Shown here in pieces: positions 28,880 to 38,092 of a stretch of 64,000 nucleotides of DNA. The DNA lies in contig OY969813.1 in assembly GCA_963703355.1 (NCBI GenBank), forward strand, positions 3,100,001 to 3,164,000. Direction: 5' to 3'. Below the pieces are notes generated by a model. That model did no database searches. It was given only the letters and a program-made list of their open reading frames with translations, and was not told the origin of the DNA. How positions within the stretch are numbered: position 1 is the first letter of the stretch; each line of letters opens with the position of its first letter. This stretch comes from Puia sp963703355 (GTDB lineage: Bacteria > Bacteroidota > Bacteroidia > Chitinophagales > Chitinophagaceae). A program made the position numbers and the translations under genes.

Positions 28880-28905
28880 TTATCACATTATTTATTTTCC
28901 GCGCA

Positions 28906-30171
28906 ATGGGTAAAATGGAACTGAAAAGAGTTGTTGTCACAGGTATTGGTGCACTTACCCCTATCGGAAATAACCTGGGCGATTATTGGAGAAATCTCCT
29001 GGATGGTGTTTCCGGTGCAGATCTGATTACACTTTTTGACGCAACTAAATTCAAAACACGTTTTGCCTGTGAGTTGAAAAACTTCGATCCGTTGCGCTTT
29101 CTGGATAAAAAAGAAGCCCGTAAACTCGACAGGTTCGCACAAACAGCACTTGGTGTTAGTGATGAGGCAGTAACTGATGCCGGAATCACAAAAGATAATG
29201 TTGATAGTGACCGGGTCGGAGTTGTATTTGCAAGTGGAATTGGAGGAATAAATACTTTCCAGGAAGAAGTTGGAAATTTCGCGAAAAGCGATGGAGTCCC
29301 ACGGTACAATCCGTTCTTCATTCCTAAAATGATCCTTGATATTGCGGCAGGCCATATTTCCATCAGACATGGCTTCCGCGGACCGAATTTTGCGGTTGTT
29401 AGTGCCTGTGCTTCTTCTACGAATGCTTTAATGGAGTCTTTCAATCTGATAAGATTAGGCGTCGCTGACATCATCCTTACAGGAGGGTCAGAAAGTGTAA
29501 TCACAGAAGCAGGTGTGGGGGGGTTTAACGCCATGAAAGCATTAAGTGAAAGAAACGACTCTCCTAAAACAGCGAGTCGTCCCTACGATAAAGCCCGCGA
29601 TGGATTTGTAATCGGAGAAGGTGCAGGAGCAGTTATTCTGGAAGAATTGGAACATGCACTGGCCCGTGGTGCCAAAATCTATTGCGAGATCGCAGGTGCC
29701 GGAGCAACCGGAGATGCCCATCATATTACTGCCCCACATCCTGAAGGACGCGGAGCAAAAAATGTAATGAATGCGGCTTTAAGAGATGCAGGCATGACCG
29801 GAGCTGATATTGACTATATCAATACTCACGGAACATCCACCCCACTCGGTGACGTTTCAGAAGTTAAAGCCATCATGGATGTTTTTGGAGAAAATGCATT
29901 TAGAACAAATATCAGTTCAACTAAATCCATGACCGGACATTGTCTGGGGGCAGCAGGCGTTGTGGAAGCGATTGCATGTATCATGAGTGTCGTTCACGAT
30001 ATCGTACCTCCAACGATCAATCATTTCGAAGATGACCCTGAACTTGATCCCCGCCTCAATTTTACTTACCATAAATCACAGAAAAGAACAGTAAATGCTG
30101 CGCTCAGTAATACGTTTGGATTCGGCGGACATAACGCCTGCGTAATTGTGAAGAAATTTAAGAACCAGTAA
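28906..30171 (+). CDS. fabF: 3-oxoacyl-[acyl-carrier-protein] synthase II
   Basis: About 421 residues of the thiolase-fold condensing enzymes that elongate acyl-ACP with malonyl-ACP. The catalytic Cys is in VVSACASSTNALM near residue 168. The two active-site His are in INTHGTSTPLGD and STKSMTGHCLGAAG, and the conserved Lys is in the latter. NTFGFGGHNACVI closes the protein. Length and motif spacing are normal for FabF. The ATG at 28906 gives MGKMELKRVVVTG; the ATG at 28915 (MELKRVVVTG) is equally plausible and matches common family N-termini. It is co-directional with acpP, 95 bases upstream, and with rnc downstream. Confidence 0.95.
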   Translation: MGKMELKRVVVTGIGALTPIGNNLGDYWRNLLDGVSGADLITLFDATKFKTRFACELKNFDPLRFLDKKEARKLDRFAQTALGVSDEAVTDAGITKDNVDSDRVGVVFASGIGGINTFQEEVGNFAKSDGVPRYNPFFIPKMILDIAAGHISIRHGFRGPNFAVVSACASSTNALMESFNLIRLGVADIILTGGSESVITEAGVGGFNAMKALSERNDSPKTASRPYDKARDGFVIGEGAGAVILEELEHALARGAKIYCEIAGAGATGDAHHITAPHPEGRGAKNVMNAALRDAGMTGADIDYINTHGTSTPLGDVSEVKAIMDVFGENAFRTNISSTKSMTGHCLGAAGVVEAIACIMSVVHDIVPPTINHFEDDPELDPRLNFTYHKSQKRTVNAALSNTFGFGGHNACVIVKKFKNQ

Positions 30172-30240
30172 GAAAGTATAAGAGTATAAGAGTGTAAGCG
30201 TAACTCTTCACTCCCGTACTCCCATACTCTTATCCTTTCT
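30172..30240. repeat. Inverted octad arrays (AGTATAAG / GGAGTATG) after fabF
   Basis: Starting at the fabF stop, units AGTATAAG-AGTATAAG-AGTGTAAG are followed by the inverse ACTCTTCACTCCCGTACTCCCATACTCTTATCC. The hairpin lies in the fabF-rnc gap and could terminate or attenuate transcription. Confidence 0.65.
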
Positions 30241-30271
30241 CTCTTTCCCCGAATTATCTTATTTTAGTGTT

Positions 30272-31003
30272 GTGGGATTTTTAGACAGGATTTTTAAGAC
30301 GGATTCTTCTATCGTTTCTTTTCGTAAGCAATTGCGAAATGTATTGGGTTTTATACCCGGCAACGCTGTATTATATAAAACGGCACTTACTCATCGTTCT
30401 GTCAAAGAAAGCTCCGATCAGAATAACGAGCGGCTTGAGTATCTCGGTGACGCGATACTAAGCGCTATTATAGCCGACTTTCTTTTTAAAAAATACCCAT
30501 ATAAAGAAGAAGGATTTCTTACTGAAATGCGCAGTAAGATGGTGAATCGTGTTCAGCTAAATGATATAGCAGTCAAAATGGGATTGCGTAAGATTTCTTA
30601 TTTCAATAAATTCGACGGCTCACTCAAAATGAGCCAGATATTTGGTAATACGCTCGAAGCTGTCGTTGGGGCCATTTACTTGGATAAGGGTTACGATAAA
30701 ACGAGGCAATGGGTCATGGAGAGAATTATTCAACCCTATCTTTTTATGGAGGATCTCGAAAATCTGGAGATCAATCATAAGAATAAATTATATGGCTGGG
30801 CCAATAAGAACGGCAAGAATCTTGAATTTGAAACCATTGATGAACATATGGAAGGTGGGCGACGACTTTTTACAGTCGGAGCCGTTGTGAATGGTGAACT
30901 GATTTCACAGGGTCGTGCATATAATAAAAAAGATGCAAGTCAGATTGCCGCACAACTTGCAATGGACAAGTTAGGGTTGAATAAAATCGAAACAGAGGAA
31001 TAA
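30272..31003 (+). CDS. rnc: Ribonuclease III
   Basis: 243 residues. RNase III cleaves double-stranded RNA in rRNA maturation and RNA turnover. The catalytic domain shows the signature NERLEYLGDAILSAI near residue 53 (metal-binding Glu and Asp), plus LTHRSVKESS ahead of it and GNTLEAVVGAIYLDKGYD near residue 130. A C-terminal dsRNA-binding domain follows: NHKNKLYGWANKNGKNL, then SQGRAYNKKDASQIAAQLAM. The start is GTG at 30272. Its place after acpP-fabF is the conserved arrangement in this phylum. Confidence 0.95.
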   Translation: MGFLDRIFKTDSSIVSFRKQLRNVLGFIPGNAVLYKTALTHRSVKESSDQNNERLEYLGDAILSAIIADFLFKKYPYKEEGFLTEMRSKMVNRVQLNDIAVKMGLRKISYFNKFDGSLKMSQIFGNTLEAVVGAIYLDKGYDKTRQWVMERIIQPYLFMEDLENLEINHKNKLYGWANKNGKNLEFETIDEHMEGGRRLFTVGAVVNGELISQGRAYNKKDASQIAAQLAMDKLGLNKIETEE

Positions 31004-31175
31004 GATCAGATGATAGCATTTCGGTTCTCTGTAATCTCCTCATTAAAATTTTGTGCTTCCAATTTTTCCTTAAACTTCAGAATTCTTTGCTAAAAAACCT
31101 TTTGCTGGATATGCTGTTATATCGTAGTGGGTTTTATGAATTGAGACCAGCATACCATCAAACTTAATTTCGCAA

Positions 31176-32351
31176 ATGCTTCAACTGCCTGTTTATATGG
31201 ATGGTCATGCAACAACTCCCTGTGATCCGCAGGTTGTTGAAGCGATGATGCCATATTTTGGTCAGTTGTATGGGAATGCGTCGAGCAAAGGCTATATGCA
31301 GGGCTGGCAGGCTGCAGAAGCCGTGCAGATTGCAAGAGAGGAAGTAGCGGCTTTGATAAAAGCCGAAGCTTCTGAAGTTATTTTTACATCTGGTGCTACA
31401 GAGTCCATCAATCTTGCTTTAAAAGGGGCCTACGAGACATATTGTAAAAAAGGGAAGCATATAATCACTGTATCGTCCGAACACCAGGCCGTTTTGGATA
31501 CGTGTAAGCACCTTGAAAAAATGGGTGCCGAAATCAGCCGTCTTCCCATACTGCCAGACGGTTTGATGGATTTGAGTTTATTGAAATCTGCAATTCGTGC
31601 AGACACTATTTTGATAGCCGTTATGTATGCAAATAATGAAACAGGTGTCATACAACCCATAAAAGAGATTGGTGAAATCGCTAAAGAAAAAGGCATTCTA
31701 TTTTTTACCGATGCAAGTCAGGCAATAGGTAAAATTCCATCGGATGTAATCAGCGATGGAATTGATCTGCTTGCTTGTTCAGCCCATAAAATGTATGGCC
31801 CGAAAGGTGTGGGCGCTCTATATGTTCGCCGGAAAAATCCGCGGGTTAAATTAGCTGCGCAAGTCAACGGAGGTGGTCAGGAGAAAGGCTTGAGAAGCGG
31901 TACACTGAATGTCCCCGGAATTGTGGGTTTCGGAAAAGCAGCTGCCTTGGCGTCTCGGGAAATGGAATCGAATATGAGGTCCATTGCCAGACTGCGAAAC
32001 AGACTTGAATATGGATTGATGAAAATGAAAGGGACAAGGTTAAACGGAAATCAGTTAAATCGTCTTCCGACAGTATGCAATATTTCATTTTCTGGCATTT
32101 CAGGAAATCGTTTGCTTGAAATGCTGATAAAAGATGTGGCAGTTGCATCTGGTTCTGCCTGTGCTTCTGAGTCACCGCAACCAAGTCACGTTCTTAAAGC
32201 GATGGGACTAAATGACGAAGAAGCATATCATGCAATTCGTTTCAGTCTTACCAAATACAATACGGAAGAAGAAATTGATTTTGTAATAGAAAGTGTTGGT
32301 AAAACGTTAGAGGGAATCAAAGTATCCGAAAAAATAGGAACTTTGCGTTGA
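31176..32351 (+). CDS. iscS: Cysteine desulfurase (IscS/NifS family)
   Basis: 391 residues of the fold-type I PLP cysteine desulfurases that supply persulfide sulfur for Fe-S clusters. Seen: VYMDGHATTPCDPQVVEAM at the N-terminus, the ASEVIFTSGATESINLAL substrate region, the PLP Lys in CSAHKMYGPKGVGALY near residue 207, and the mobile catalytic Cys loop SGSACASESPQPSHVLKAMG near residue 327. This loop is of the long, IscS-like class. An A-type Fe-S carrier gene follows 88 bases downstream, which supports a role in cluster assembly. No iscU is present in the window. Confidence 0.92.
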   Translation: MLQLPVYMDGHATTPCDPQVVEAMMPYFGQLYGNASSKGYMQGWQAAEAVQIAREEVAALIKAEASEVIFTSGATESINLALKGAYETYCKKGKHIITVSSEHQAVLDTCKHLEKMGAEISRLPILPDGLMDLSLLKSAIRADTILIAVMYANNETGVIQPIKEIGEIAKEKGILFFTDASQAIGKIPSDVISDGIDLLACSAHKMYGPKGVGALYVRRKNPRVKLAAQVNGGGQEKGLRSGTLNVPGIVGFGKAAALASREMESNMRSIARLRNRLEYGLMKMKGTRLNGNQLNRLPTVCNISFSGISGNRLLEMLIKDVAVASGSACASESPQPSHVLKAMGLNDEEAYHAIRFSLTKYNTEEEIDFVIESVGKTLEGIKVSEKIGTLR

Positions 32352-32439
32352 GGAATGACATTTGTCGAACGGGAATTCGCTGAGGTGTTTTTTAAGGTAT
32401 TGATTTTCAGTGCTTTTTTGCAATTTAAACTGAACTATT

Positions 32440-32772
32440 ATGATTTTTGTATCAGATAAAGCCAAAGAAAAGGTGAAAAACCTTATGGAGGAATCCGGTT
32501 TTACAGATAAATCCAATCTGTTTCTTCGTGTATCAGTAATCGGCGGTGGTTGTTCCGGCCTGAGTTATAAAATGGATTTTGACAACCAGAAAAAACCAAT
32601 GGACCAGGAGTTTGAAGACAATGGTGTCAAGGTAGTTACAGATCTGAAAAGCTTTCTTTATCTGGTAAACACCACGCTTGAATTTTCAGAAGGACTTAAC
32701 GGGAAAGGTTTTTATTTTAATAATCCCAACGCCAGCAGAACCTGTGCGTGTGGTGAAAGTTTTGCAGTCTAA
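32440..32772 (+). CDS. A-type iron-sulfur carrier (HesB/IscA/ErpA family)
   Basis: 110 residues. The three conserved cluster-binding Cys are present: one in VIGGGCSGLSYKM near residue 38, and two in SRTCACGESF near the C-terminus. Length and spacing are typical of IscA/SufA/ErpA carriers that deliver Fe-S clusters to target proteins. The subfamily cannot be settled from sequence alone. It lies 88 bases after the cysteine desulfurase and is followed by a terminator hairpin, so the two probably form one transcription unit. Confidence 0.92.
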   Translation: MIFVSDKAKEKVKNLMEESGFTDKSNLFLRVSVIGGGCSGLSYKMDFDNQKKPMDQEFEDNGVKVVTDLKSFLYLVNTTLEFSEGLNGKGFYFNNPNASRTCACGESFAV

Positions 32773-32791
32773 AACGGTTTTGCCGTTTTTT
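32771..32791 (+). terminator. Rho-independent terminator after the Fe-S carrier gene
   Basis: AAAACGG (32771-32777) pairs with CCGTTTT (32783-32789) around a TTTTG loop, followed by further T residues. The stem begins within the stop codon. Confidence 0.65.
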
Positions 32792-33096
32792 CATTTCTAA
32801 AACAATGCAGTAGCCATTCTGTTTTCCGCAAATCCCCCTTTATTGACGAAAGAAACCTGTTAATCGAACAGTTTTTTGAGTTTAGGTCATGAATAATATA
32901 TTCATTTCCAAACCTTTATGATTTGCCCTGGGTGCTTTTTGCACCACAAATTTCGCGCCAGAAACTTCATTATTAGTTGATTTTAAGCAACTTATCAGTA
33001 CGAGTACATTTACTATTTGATTTGGCCTGATCCCATATTACTTTTAATGTTACTAATCCGGTTCTGGTGAAAAATCACTCAGAAATCCTAACCAAA
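32792..33096. other. Non-coding intergenic region
   Basis: About 305 AT-rich bases between a terminator and a secreted-protein gene. No gene, RNA or repeat was recognised. A TACTTTTA box at about 33038 resembles a weak -7 element. Confidence 0.4.
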
Positions 33097-35409
33097 ATGA
33101 AAACCTATAAGCGCAATTTTACCCTTTTGCGGATCACATACACTCTCCTGATTGCAGCCCTTTGTGGTGATTCAGCCCTTGCTCAACTCAAAATCGATTA
33201 TGGTAAGAGTTACCTCAATTTAACCAAAGGCGCGACCGGAGGTACAATTGAACCGGGAGATATTCTGGAAGTTCGTGCAACGTTCGTAGTCGGCGGTAGT
33301 GGAGTAAATGACTATGTGGACAGCTGTGCTTATTTCGACTTTATACCGGCAAATACTACATACGTTCCAGGTAGTCTGGCAATCCTTACCAATGAAGGTC
33401 TTGTCTATAAAACCTTCACGGACATTAGTGGAGATGACGCTGGAAGCATTACGGGTACTAACGTCAGAATTAATCTCGGATTCAAAAATGCTCCGACTGC
33501 AACAGCAACAAGAAGAGGTCGGATAACTTACAACGACAAGCCATCGTTTTTTGGTGCCACGTGTATTATGGTGGCTACGTTTCGCGTGCAGGTGACTGGT
33601 GCTTACGGTGCCCAGGTAAATCTGGGAGGCGGTTCCATTTCCTATTATCCATTTGGTGCTTCTATTACTTCGATCACGTTTCCACAGGATTCTGTCATGA
33701 TATTCAAGAATCTGGGAATTTGTCCCAATTCTTCGAGTAACACGATTACCTCCGAATTTGGAGGTACGTTTGGTTCAGGCAAAGCGAAAAACAGAACAGC
33801 ATCTTCAAAAATTTCAAACAACTACACTTATAATGTATTTGGCCCCAACACGCCAAACGACTATTACTACAATATCTCAAATAATACCAGTACTGGAGCA
33901 GCGGGTTATACAACTTTAAACACCTGGCCAAAACCTGATCCTAATATCGTGGGATTTAGTTATTCGCATCGCGTATTTGGTGTTTGGGATATTATTGGTG
34001 ACCATACGGGTGCGGTTAATCCGCTTTTGGGTAATCCGGCAACAGATACGGTTAATGGAACCGGGGGTTATATGGCAGTTATTAACTCATCCTATAAACC
34101 CGGAATTACTTTTTTAGATACGATTAATAATTTGTGCCCTAATACTTATTATCAATATTCCGCCTGGTTCAGAAATATATGTTCTTTGTGCGCATGTGAC
34201 TCAAACGGAAAAGGCCCTGGTAATGCGGGTTATATTCCAACTGGTCCTGGTGACTCATCCGGTGTTCATCCCAATCTGACTTTTAACGTAAATGGATATG
34301 ACTACTACACCACAGGTGATATGCCGTACACGGGGCAATGGATAAAAAAAGGATTTACGTATTTAACGGGCCCAACGCAAACTAGTATGATTATATATGT
34401 GCGTAACAACGCACCCGGTGGAGGTGGTAACGACTGGGCGCTCGACGATATAACAGTCGCCAGTTGTGTACCAAGTATATCTCTCACACCTAATAAACCA
34501 GATACGCTTTGTCGTGGCTCTGATGACACGGTTCGTTTTAAGGTGAGTGCATTTTTTAATAATTATACTGAATGGGTTTTACAGAAAAGTACAGATAATG
34601 GTGCTACCTGGACTTCGCCGGGAAATGATACACTCGGTTTGGCGCCGAATGGTTCAGCAACCCCGGTTTTTAATCCGGTTAGTGGTCTCTACGAATATCT
34701 TGTTACACGTTATTATAGATTGAATAACGTAGACACTACTGTTATATACAGGCTTACAATTGCCTCCACTGCTGGTAACCTTTTAAATTCCGGCTGTAAT
34801 TTTATTACCTCATCTCCAAAAATTGTGCGTACAGCAAATTGTAATTTGACGTTGCCTACTCAGATTTCGGTGAAAGGTGATTTGGAAAACGGCAACCTGG
34901 CACGTATACAATGGATAAGCCAGGACGAAACCGGAACAGTTGTATATATAGTAGAGAGGAGTGATGATGCGGGTGGTCATTTTCTTCCGTTGATTTCAAT
35001 TCCAGGTTCGGCCAATCCTGGCATGGGTAGCAGCTATGTTTTCAATGACGTTACGGCTGTCTCCGGAGAAAGTTATTACAGAATAGAAATAGTTGATCAG
35101 AATTATCATAATTACAGTCAGGTCATTTTGTTGAGCTCAGGTCAAATAGCATTAAATATCTCGGGATTAATAAATCCTTTCAATCATTTGATTTCATTCA
35201 ATATGACAGTGCCTGATGACAACAATATTCAAATTTGTTTATATGATTCATACGGGAGAAGATTACTGACCAGTAGCCAAATGACATACAAAGGGCTGAA
35301 TCGGGTTCAATTCAATGAACCATCCATATTGGAAACAGGTATGTATGTTTTGCAGGTTTTTTATGGAGATCAAATGATCACCAAACAAATAATCAAAGCT
35401 GTTAATTAG
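33097..35409 (+). CDS. Large secreted protein with T9SS type A sorting domain, unknown function
   Basis: About 770 residues with a signal peptide (LLRITYTLLIAALCGDSALAQ). The N-terminal third has a repeat-protein-like domain similar to bacterial surface adhesin modules (IEPGDILEVRATFVV, FDFIPANTTYVPGSLAI). The middle has a carbohydrate-binding-like jelly-roll pattern: YYQYSAWFRNICSLC, then GQWIKKGFTYLTGPTQTSM, then NDWALDDITVASC. The last ~80 residues form a type A sorting domain (IQICLYDSYGRRLLTS, LETGMYVLQVFYGDQMITKQI). Surface display or release via the T9SS is predicted. The ATG at 33097 opens the signal peptide; a GTG at 33067 is the longer alternative. No enzyme domain is recognised. 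Confidence 0.82.
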   Translation: MKTYKRNFTLLRITYTLLIAALCGDSALAQLKIDYGKSYLNLTKGATGGTIEPGDILEVRATFVVGGSGVNDYVDSCAYFDFIPANTTYVPGSLAILTNEGLVYKTFTDISGDDAGSITGTNVRINLGFKNAPTATATRRGRITYNDKPSFFGATCIMVATFRVQVTGAYGAQVNLGGGSISYYPFGASITSITFPQDSVMIFKNLGICPNSSSNTITSEFGGTFGSGKAKNRTASSKISNNYTYNVFGPNTPNDYYYNISNNTSTGAAGYTTLNTWPKPDPNIVGFSYSHRVFGVWDIIGDHTGAVNPLLGNPATDTVNGTGGYMAVINSSYKPGITFLDTINNLCPNTYYQYSAWFRNICSLCACDSNGKGPGNAGYIPTGPGDSSGVHPNLTFNVNGYDYYTTGDMPYTGQWIKKGFTYLTGPTQTSMIIYVRNNAPGGGGNDWALDDITVASCVPSISLTPNKPDTLCRGSDDTVRFKVSAFFNNYTEWVLQKSTDNGATWTSPGNDTLGLAPNGSATPVFNPVSGLYEYLVTRYYRLNNVDTTVIYRLTIASTAGNLLNSGCNFITSSPKIVRTANCNLTLPTQISVKGDLENGNLARIQWISQDETGTVVYIVERSDDAGGHFLPLISIPGSANPGMGSSYVFNDVTAVSGESYYRIEIVDQNYHNYSQVILLSSGQIALNISGLINPFNHLISFNMTVPDDNNIQICLYDSYGRRLLTSSQMTYKGLNRVQFNEPSILETGMYVLQVFYGDQMITKQIIKAVN

Positions 35410-35473
35410 TCAGCTTCTGCAGAACATGTATAATTGTAAACCAAAAATGGTATCACACTCTCTCTCCTAAAAA

Positions 35474-35501
35474 AATAATTCCCGCGGAAACGGGAATTAT
35501 T
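35474..35501 (-). terminator. Perfect 11-bp hairpin in the cargo gene-gldF gap
   Basis: AATAATTCCCG (35474-35484) pairs with CGGGAATTATT (35491-35501) around a 6-base loop. The A-run lies on the left side, so the U-tract of a classical terminator exists only for minus-strand transcripts; on the plus strand there is no T-run. It could still stop plus-strand transcription weakly. Confidence 0.55.
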
Positions 35502-35623
35502 AAGCAAGTAGCTATGGTATTTTAAAATCAGAGATGCCGTTTAACCGGCTTCATTAACGGCTGCGAAAATATGATTTTAACTGTATAGTCGCTGCAAACA
35601 ATTATATCTTTATTTTCGCGTCT

Positions 35624-36346
35624 ATGTGGGCCGTTTGCAAAAAGGAGTTTCGTCAGTTTTTCAGCAGTTTAACAGGCTACATTGCCATCATTGTATTTTT
35701 ACTTTTAACAGGCCTCCTCCTGTTTGTTTTTCCTGATACCAGCATACTGGACTTCGGTTATGCAAGCCTGGAAAAGTTTTTCGATCTGGCTCCATGGGTA
35801 CTCCTTCTTTTAATTCCTGCAATCAGTATGCGTACTTTTTCTGAGGAATTTCGTGGGGGAACTTTTGAGATATTACAATCCAGACCACTTACTTATTGGC
35901 AAATTGTGAATGGCAAATACCTGGCTGCACTCCTGGTAATCCTTATAGCAATACTTCCTACCTGGATATATTTTTATTCGGTACAACAACTCGCGGCTCA
36001 ATCAGGTATGGATTTGGGTGCCACTATGGCCTCTTATATCGGATTATTTTTCCTGACCTCCGTCTTTGCATCGATATCTCTTTTTTGTAGCAGTTTTACA
36101 AATAATGCGATCGTGGCATTTATAACAGCCGCTTTTGCATGTTTTTTCGTTTACACAGGTTTCCATGCGATCAGCCGCATCTCGACATTTTCTTCCGGAG
36201 CTGATTATTTTATTGATATGATCGGTATCGATTATCATTATCGAAATATGAGTCGCGGAATGATAACAATACGGGATTTGGTATACTTCATCAGTGTAAC
36301 CGCCTTTTTCTTGACACTAACCAGAAATAACCTGTTCAAAAGATAA
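35624..36346 (+). CDS. gldF: Gliding motility ABC transporter permease GldF
   Basis: 240 residues of an ABC-2 type permease with about six membrane helices (GYIAIIVFLLLTGLLLFVF, WVLLLLIPAISMRTF, YLAALLVILIAILPTWIYF and others). The RTFSEEFRGGTFEILQSRP cytoplasmic loop is typical of the GldF family. With GldG, and a GldA ATPase encoded elsewhere, it forms an ABC transporter linked genetically to gliding motility in Bacteroidota; its substrate is unsettled. gldG follows after 6 bases with AAGGAG just ahead of its ATG, a clear operon. Confidence 0.93.
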   Translation: MWAVCKKEFRQFFSSLTGYIAIIVFLLLTGLLLFVFPDTSILDFGYASLEKFFDLAPWVLLLLIPAISMRTFSEEFRGGTFEILQSRPLTYWQIVNGKYLAALLVILIAILPTWIYFYSVQQLAAQSGMDLGATMASYIGLFFLTSVFASISLFCSSFTNNAIVAFITAAFACFFVYTGFHAISRISTFSSGADYFIDMIGIDYHYRNMSRGMITIRDLVYFISVTAFFLTLTRNNLFKR

Positions 36347-36352
36347 GGAGCC

Positions 36353-38071
36353 ATGCAGAAAATATTCAATGCTAAGTTTGGGTGGCTTTATTTGTTAACT
36401 ACTATTGTTCTAATTAACATACTTGCTTCCTATACAAGCGTACGTTATGACATGACTTCCGAAAAAAGATATACGCTTACCAGGCCGGTAAAAAATATGC
36501 TTAGCCGCATTCATGAACAGGTAAATATTGACATTTTACTGGAGGGAAACTTAAAATCTGGGTTACGAAAACTTAGGAACAGTACCGAATCACTAATCCA
36601 GGAATTCAATGAATACGCACACGGTAATATTCATTACCGACTGATAGATCCCGTAGCCGGCGGAGACGACACGAGCAGAGCCATCATATTGGATTCACTG
36701 GCGAAAATGGGTATACAACCAATGACCCAGGTTGCTCAGTCTAAAAAAGGAGAGGAACAAAGCCAGCGTATTGTTATCCCCGCTGCCATCATCAGATATA
36801 AAGACCGTGAGTTGTCGGTTGATTTTTTGAAAGGTGTGCAGCGGAGCAGAGAGGGACAGTCGCCCGAGCAATTGTATGTAAACGCTGAAAACTTACTCGA
36901 ATATAAATTTGCAAGTGCAATTGATAAACTTATCACGGATACACTTCCTGCAATCGGATATCTTTTGGGGAATGGTGAGCCGTTGGATTTTCATGAATAC
37001 AGTCTGATCCAATACCTGCGTGAAAATTATCGTTTTGGGATTGTGCAGCTGGACAGCGTGGCGGTAATTCCTGCGGGTCTCAATGCACTGGTGATGGTAA
37101 AACCTGCTTTGAAATTTAGCGATACTGAAAAACGAAAACTTGATCAGTATGTAATGCATGGTGGTAGTCTGATTTGTATGATCGACAACCTGAATGCAGA
37201 AATGGATAGTCTCCACTCAACCAGAGAAACAGTGGCATTCGATCGTGGTCTCAACCTCGACGATCTTTTATTTCATTATGGCGTTCGTATCAATCAGGAT
37301 CTTGTGGAAGATATGCAATGCGCGAGTATCAATATGGTTGTAGGAGAGCAGGGCGGAAAACCACAATTTCAACTTCTTCCATGGCCTTACTATCCTTTAT
37401 TGGATGGCAGCCCTTTCTCACTGATAACAAGAAATCTGGATCCTGTTCTTTCAAAATTTGTGAACTCTATCGACACTGTCAAGGCGCCGGATATAGCTAA
37501 AACGATTTTACTCCAGAGCTCTCCGAATGCGAGAACGATTTCTACTCCCGCATTGATATCACTGGAATCGGTAAAAACCGCGAGTGACCCCAATCAATTT
37601 CAGCAATCGGCCATACCCGTTGGTGTTATTTTGGAGGGTACTTTTAAATCTCTTTATGCAAATCGAATTTCGGCTGCAACGGAAGATAGTTTTGAACGAA
37701 TATATCACCAGCCTTTCCTGAAGTCAGGGATCCGGGATGCGCGAATAGTTGTTTGCGCCGACGGAGATCTGGCGCTGAACGAAGTAAATGAAAGCGGTCC
37801 ACTGCCTCTTGGATTTAGCAAGGATATCAATTACACTTTTGCAAATGCAGAGTTTATCAGTAATTGTTTGGACTATTGTGTAAATCCTGCAGGTATTTTA
37901 CAATCCCGCTCAAAAGATTATTCTCTTCGGCTTTTAGATCCTGAAAAGACAGAAGACAATCGAAGTTTCTGGCAATTAATAAATATAGTTTTGCCCTTAT
38001 TAATTATTATTTTATCAGGACTGATTTTTCAATACGTCAGAAAGAGACAATACAATTCGGGTACGGCTTAA
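36353..38071 (+). CDS. gldG: Gliding motility-associated ABC transporter auxiliary/substrate-binding protein GldG
   Basis: 572 residues. An N-terminal membrane helix (LYLLTTIVLINILASYTSVRY) and a C-terminal one (IVLPLLIIILSGLIFQYV) flank a large extracytoplasmic ABC_transp_aux domain. The family pattern is visible: DMTSEKRYTLTRPVKNML at the start, IGYLLGNGEPLDFHEYSL in the middle, and ALVMVKPALKFSDTEKRKL with GGSLICMIDNLNAEMD after it. It is preceded by a good ribosome-binding site (AAGGAG) 6 bases after gldF. It works with GldF as a membrane complex. Confidence 0.93.
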   Translation: MQKIFNAKFGWLYLLTTIVLINILASYTSVRYDMTSEKRYTLTRPVKNMLSRIHEQVNIDILLEGNLKSGLRKLRNSTESLIQEFNEYAHGNIHYRLIDPVAGGDDTSRAIILDSLAKMGIQPMTQVAQSKKGEEQSQRIVIPAAIIRYKDRELSVDFLKGVQRSREGQSPEQLYVNAENLLEYKFASAIDKLITDTLPAIGYLLGNGEPLDFHEYSLIQYLRENYRFGIVQLDSVAVIPAGLNALVMVKPALKFSDTEKRKLDQYVMHGGSLICMIDNLNAEMDSLHSTRETVAFDRGLNLDDLLFHYGVRINQDLVEDMQCASINMVVGEQGGKPQFQLLPWPYYPLLDGSPFSLITRNLDPVLSKFVNSIDTVKAPDIAKTILLQSSPNARTISTPALISLESVKTASDPNQFQQSAIPVGVILEGTFKSLYANRISAATEDSFERIYHQPFLKSGIRDARIVVCADGDLALNEVNESGPLPLGFSKDINYTFANAEFISNCLDYCVNPAGILQSRSKDYSLRLLDPEKTEDNRSFWQLINIVLPLLIIILSGLIFQYVRKRQYNSGTA

Positions 38072-38092
38072 TCCTTTCAAAACCCATTTCAT

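Noticed and set aside
28983..29534. 183-codon minus-strand frame over fabF
   Set aside because: Antisense to catalytic regions of a housekeeping gene.
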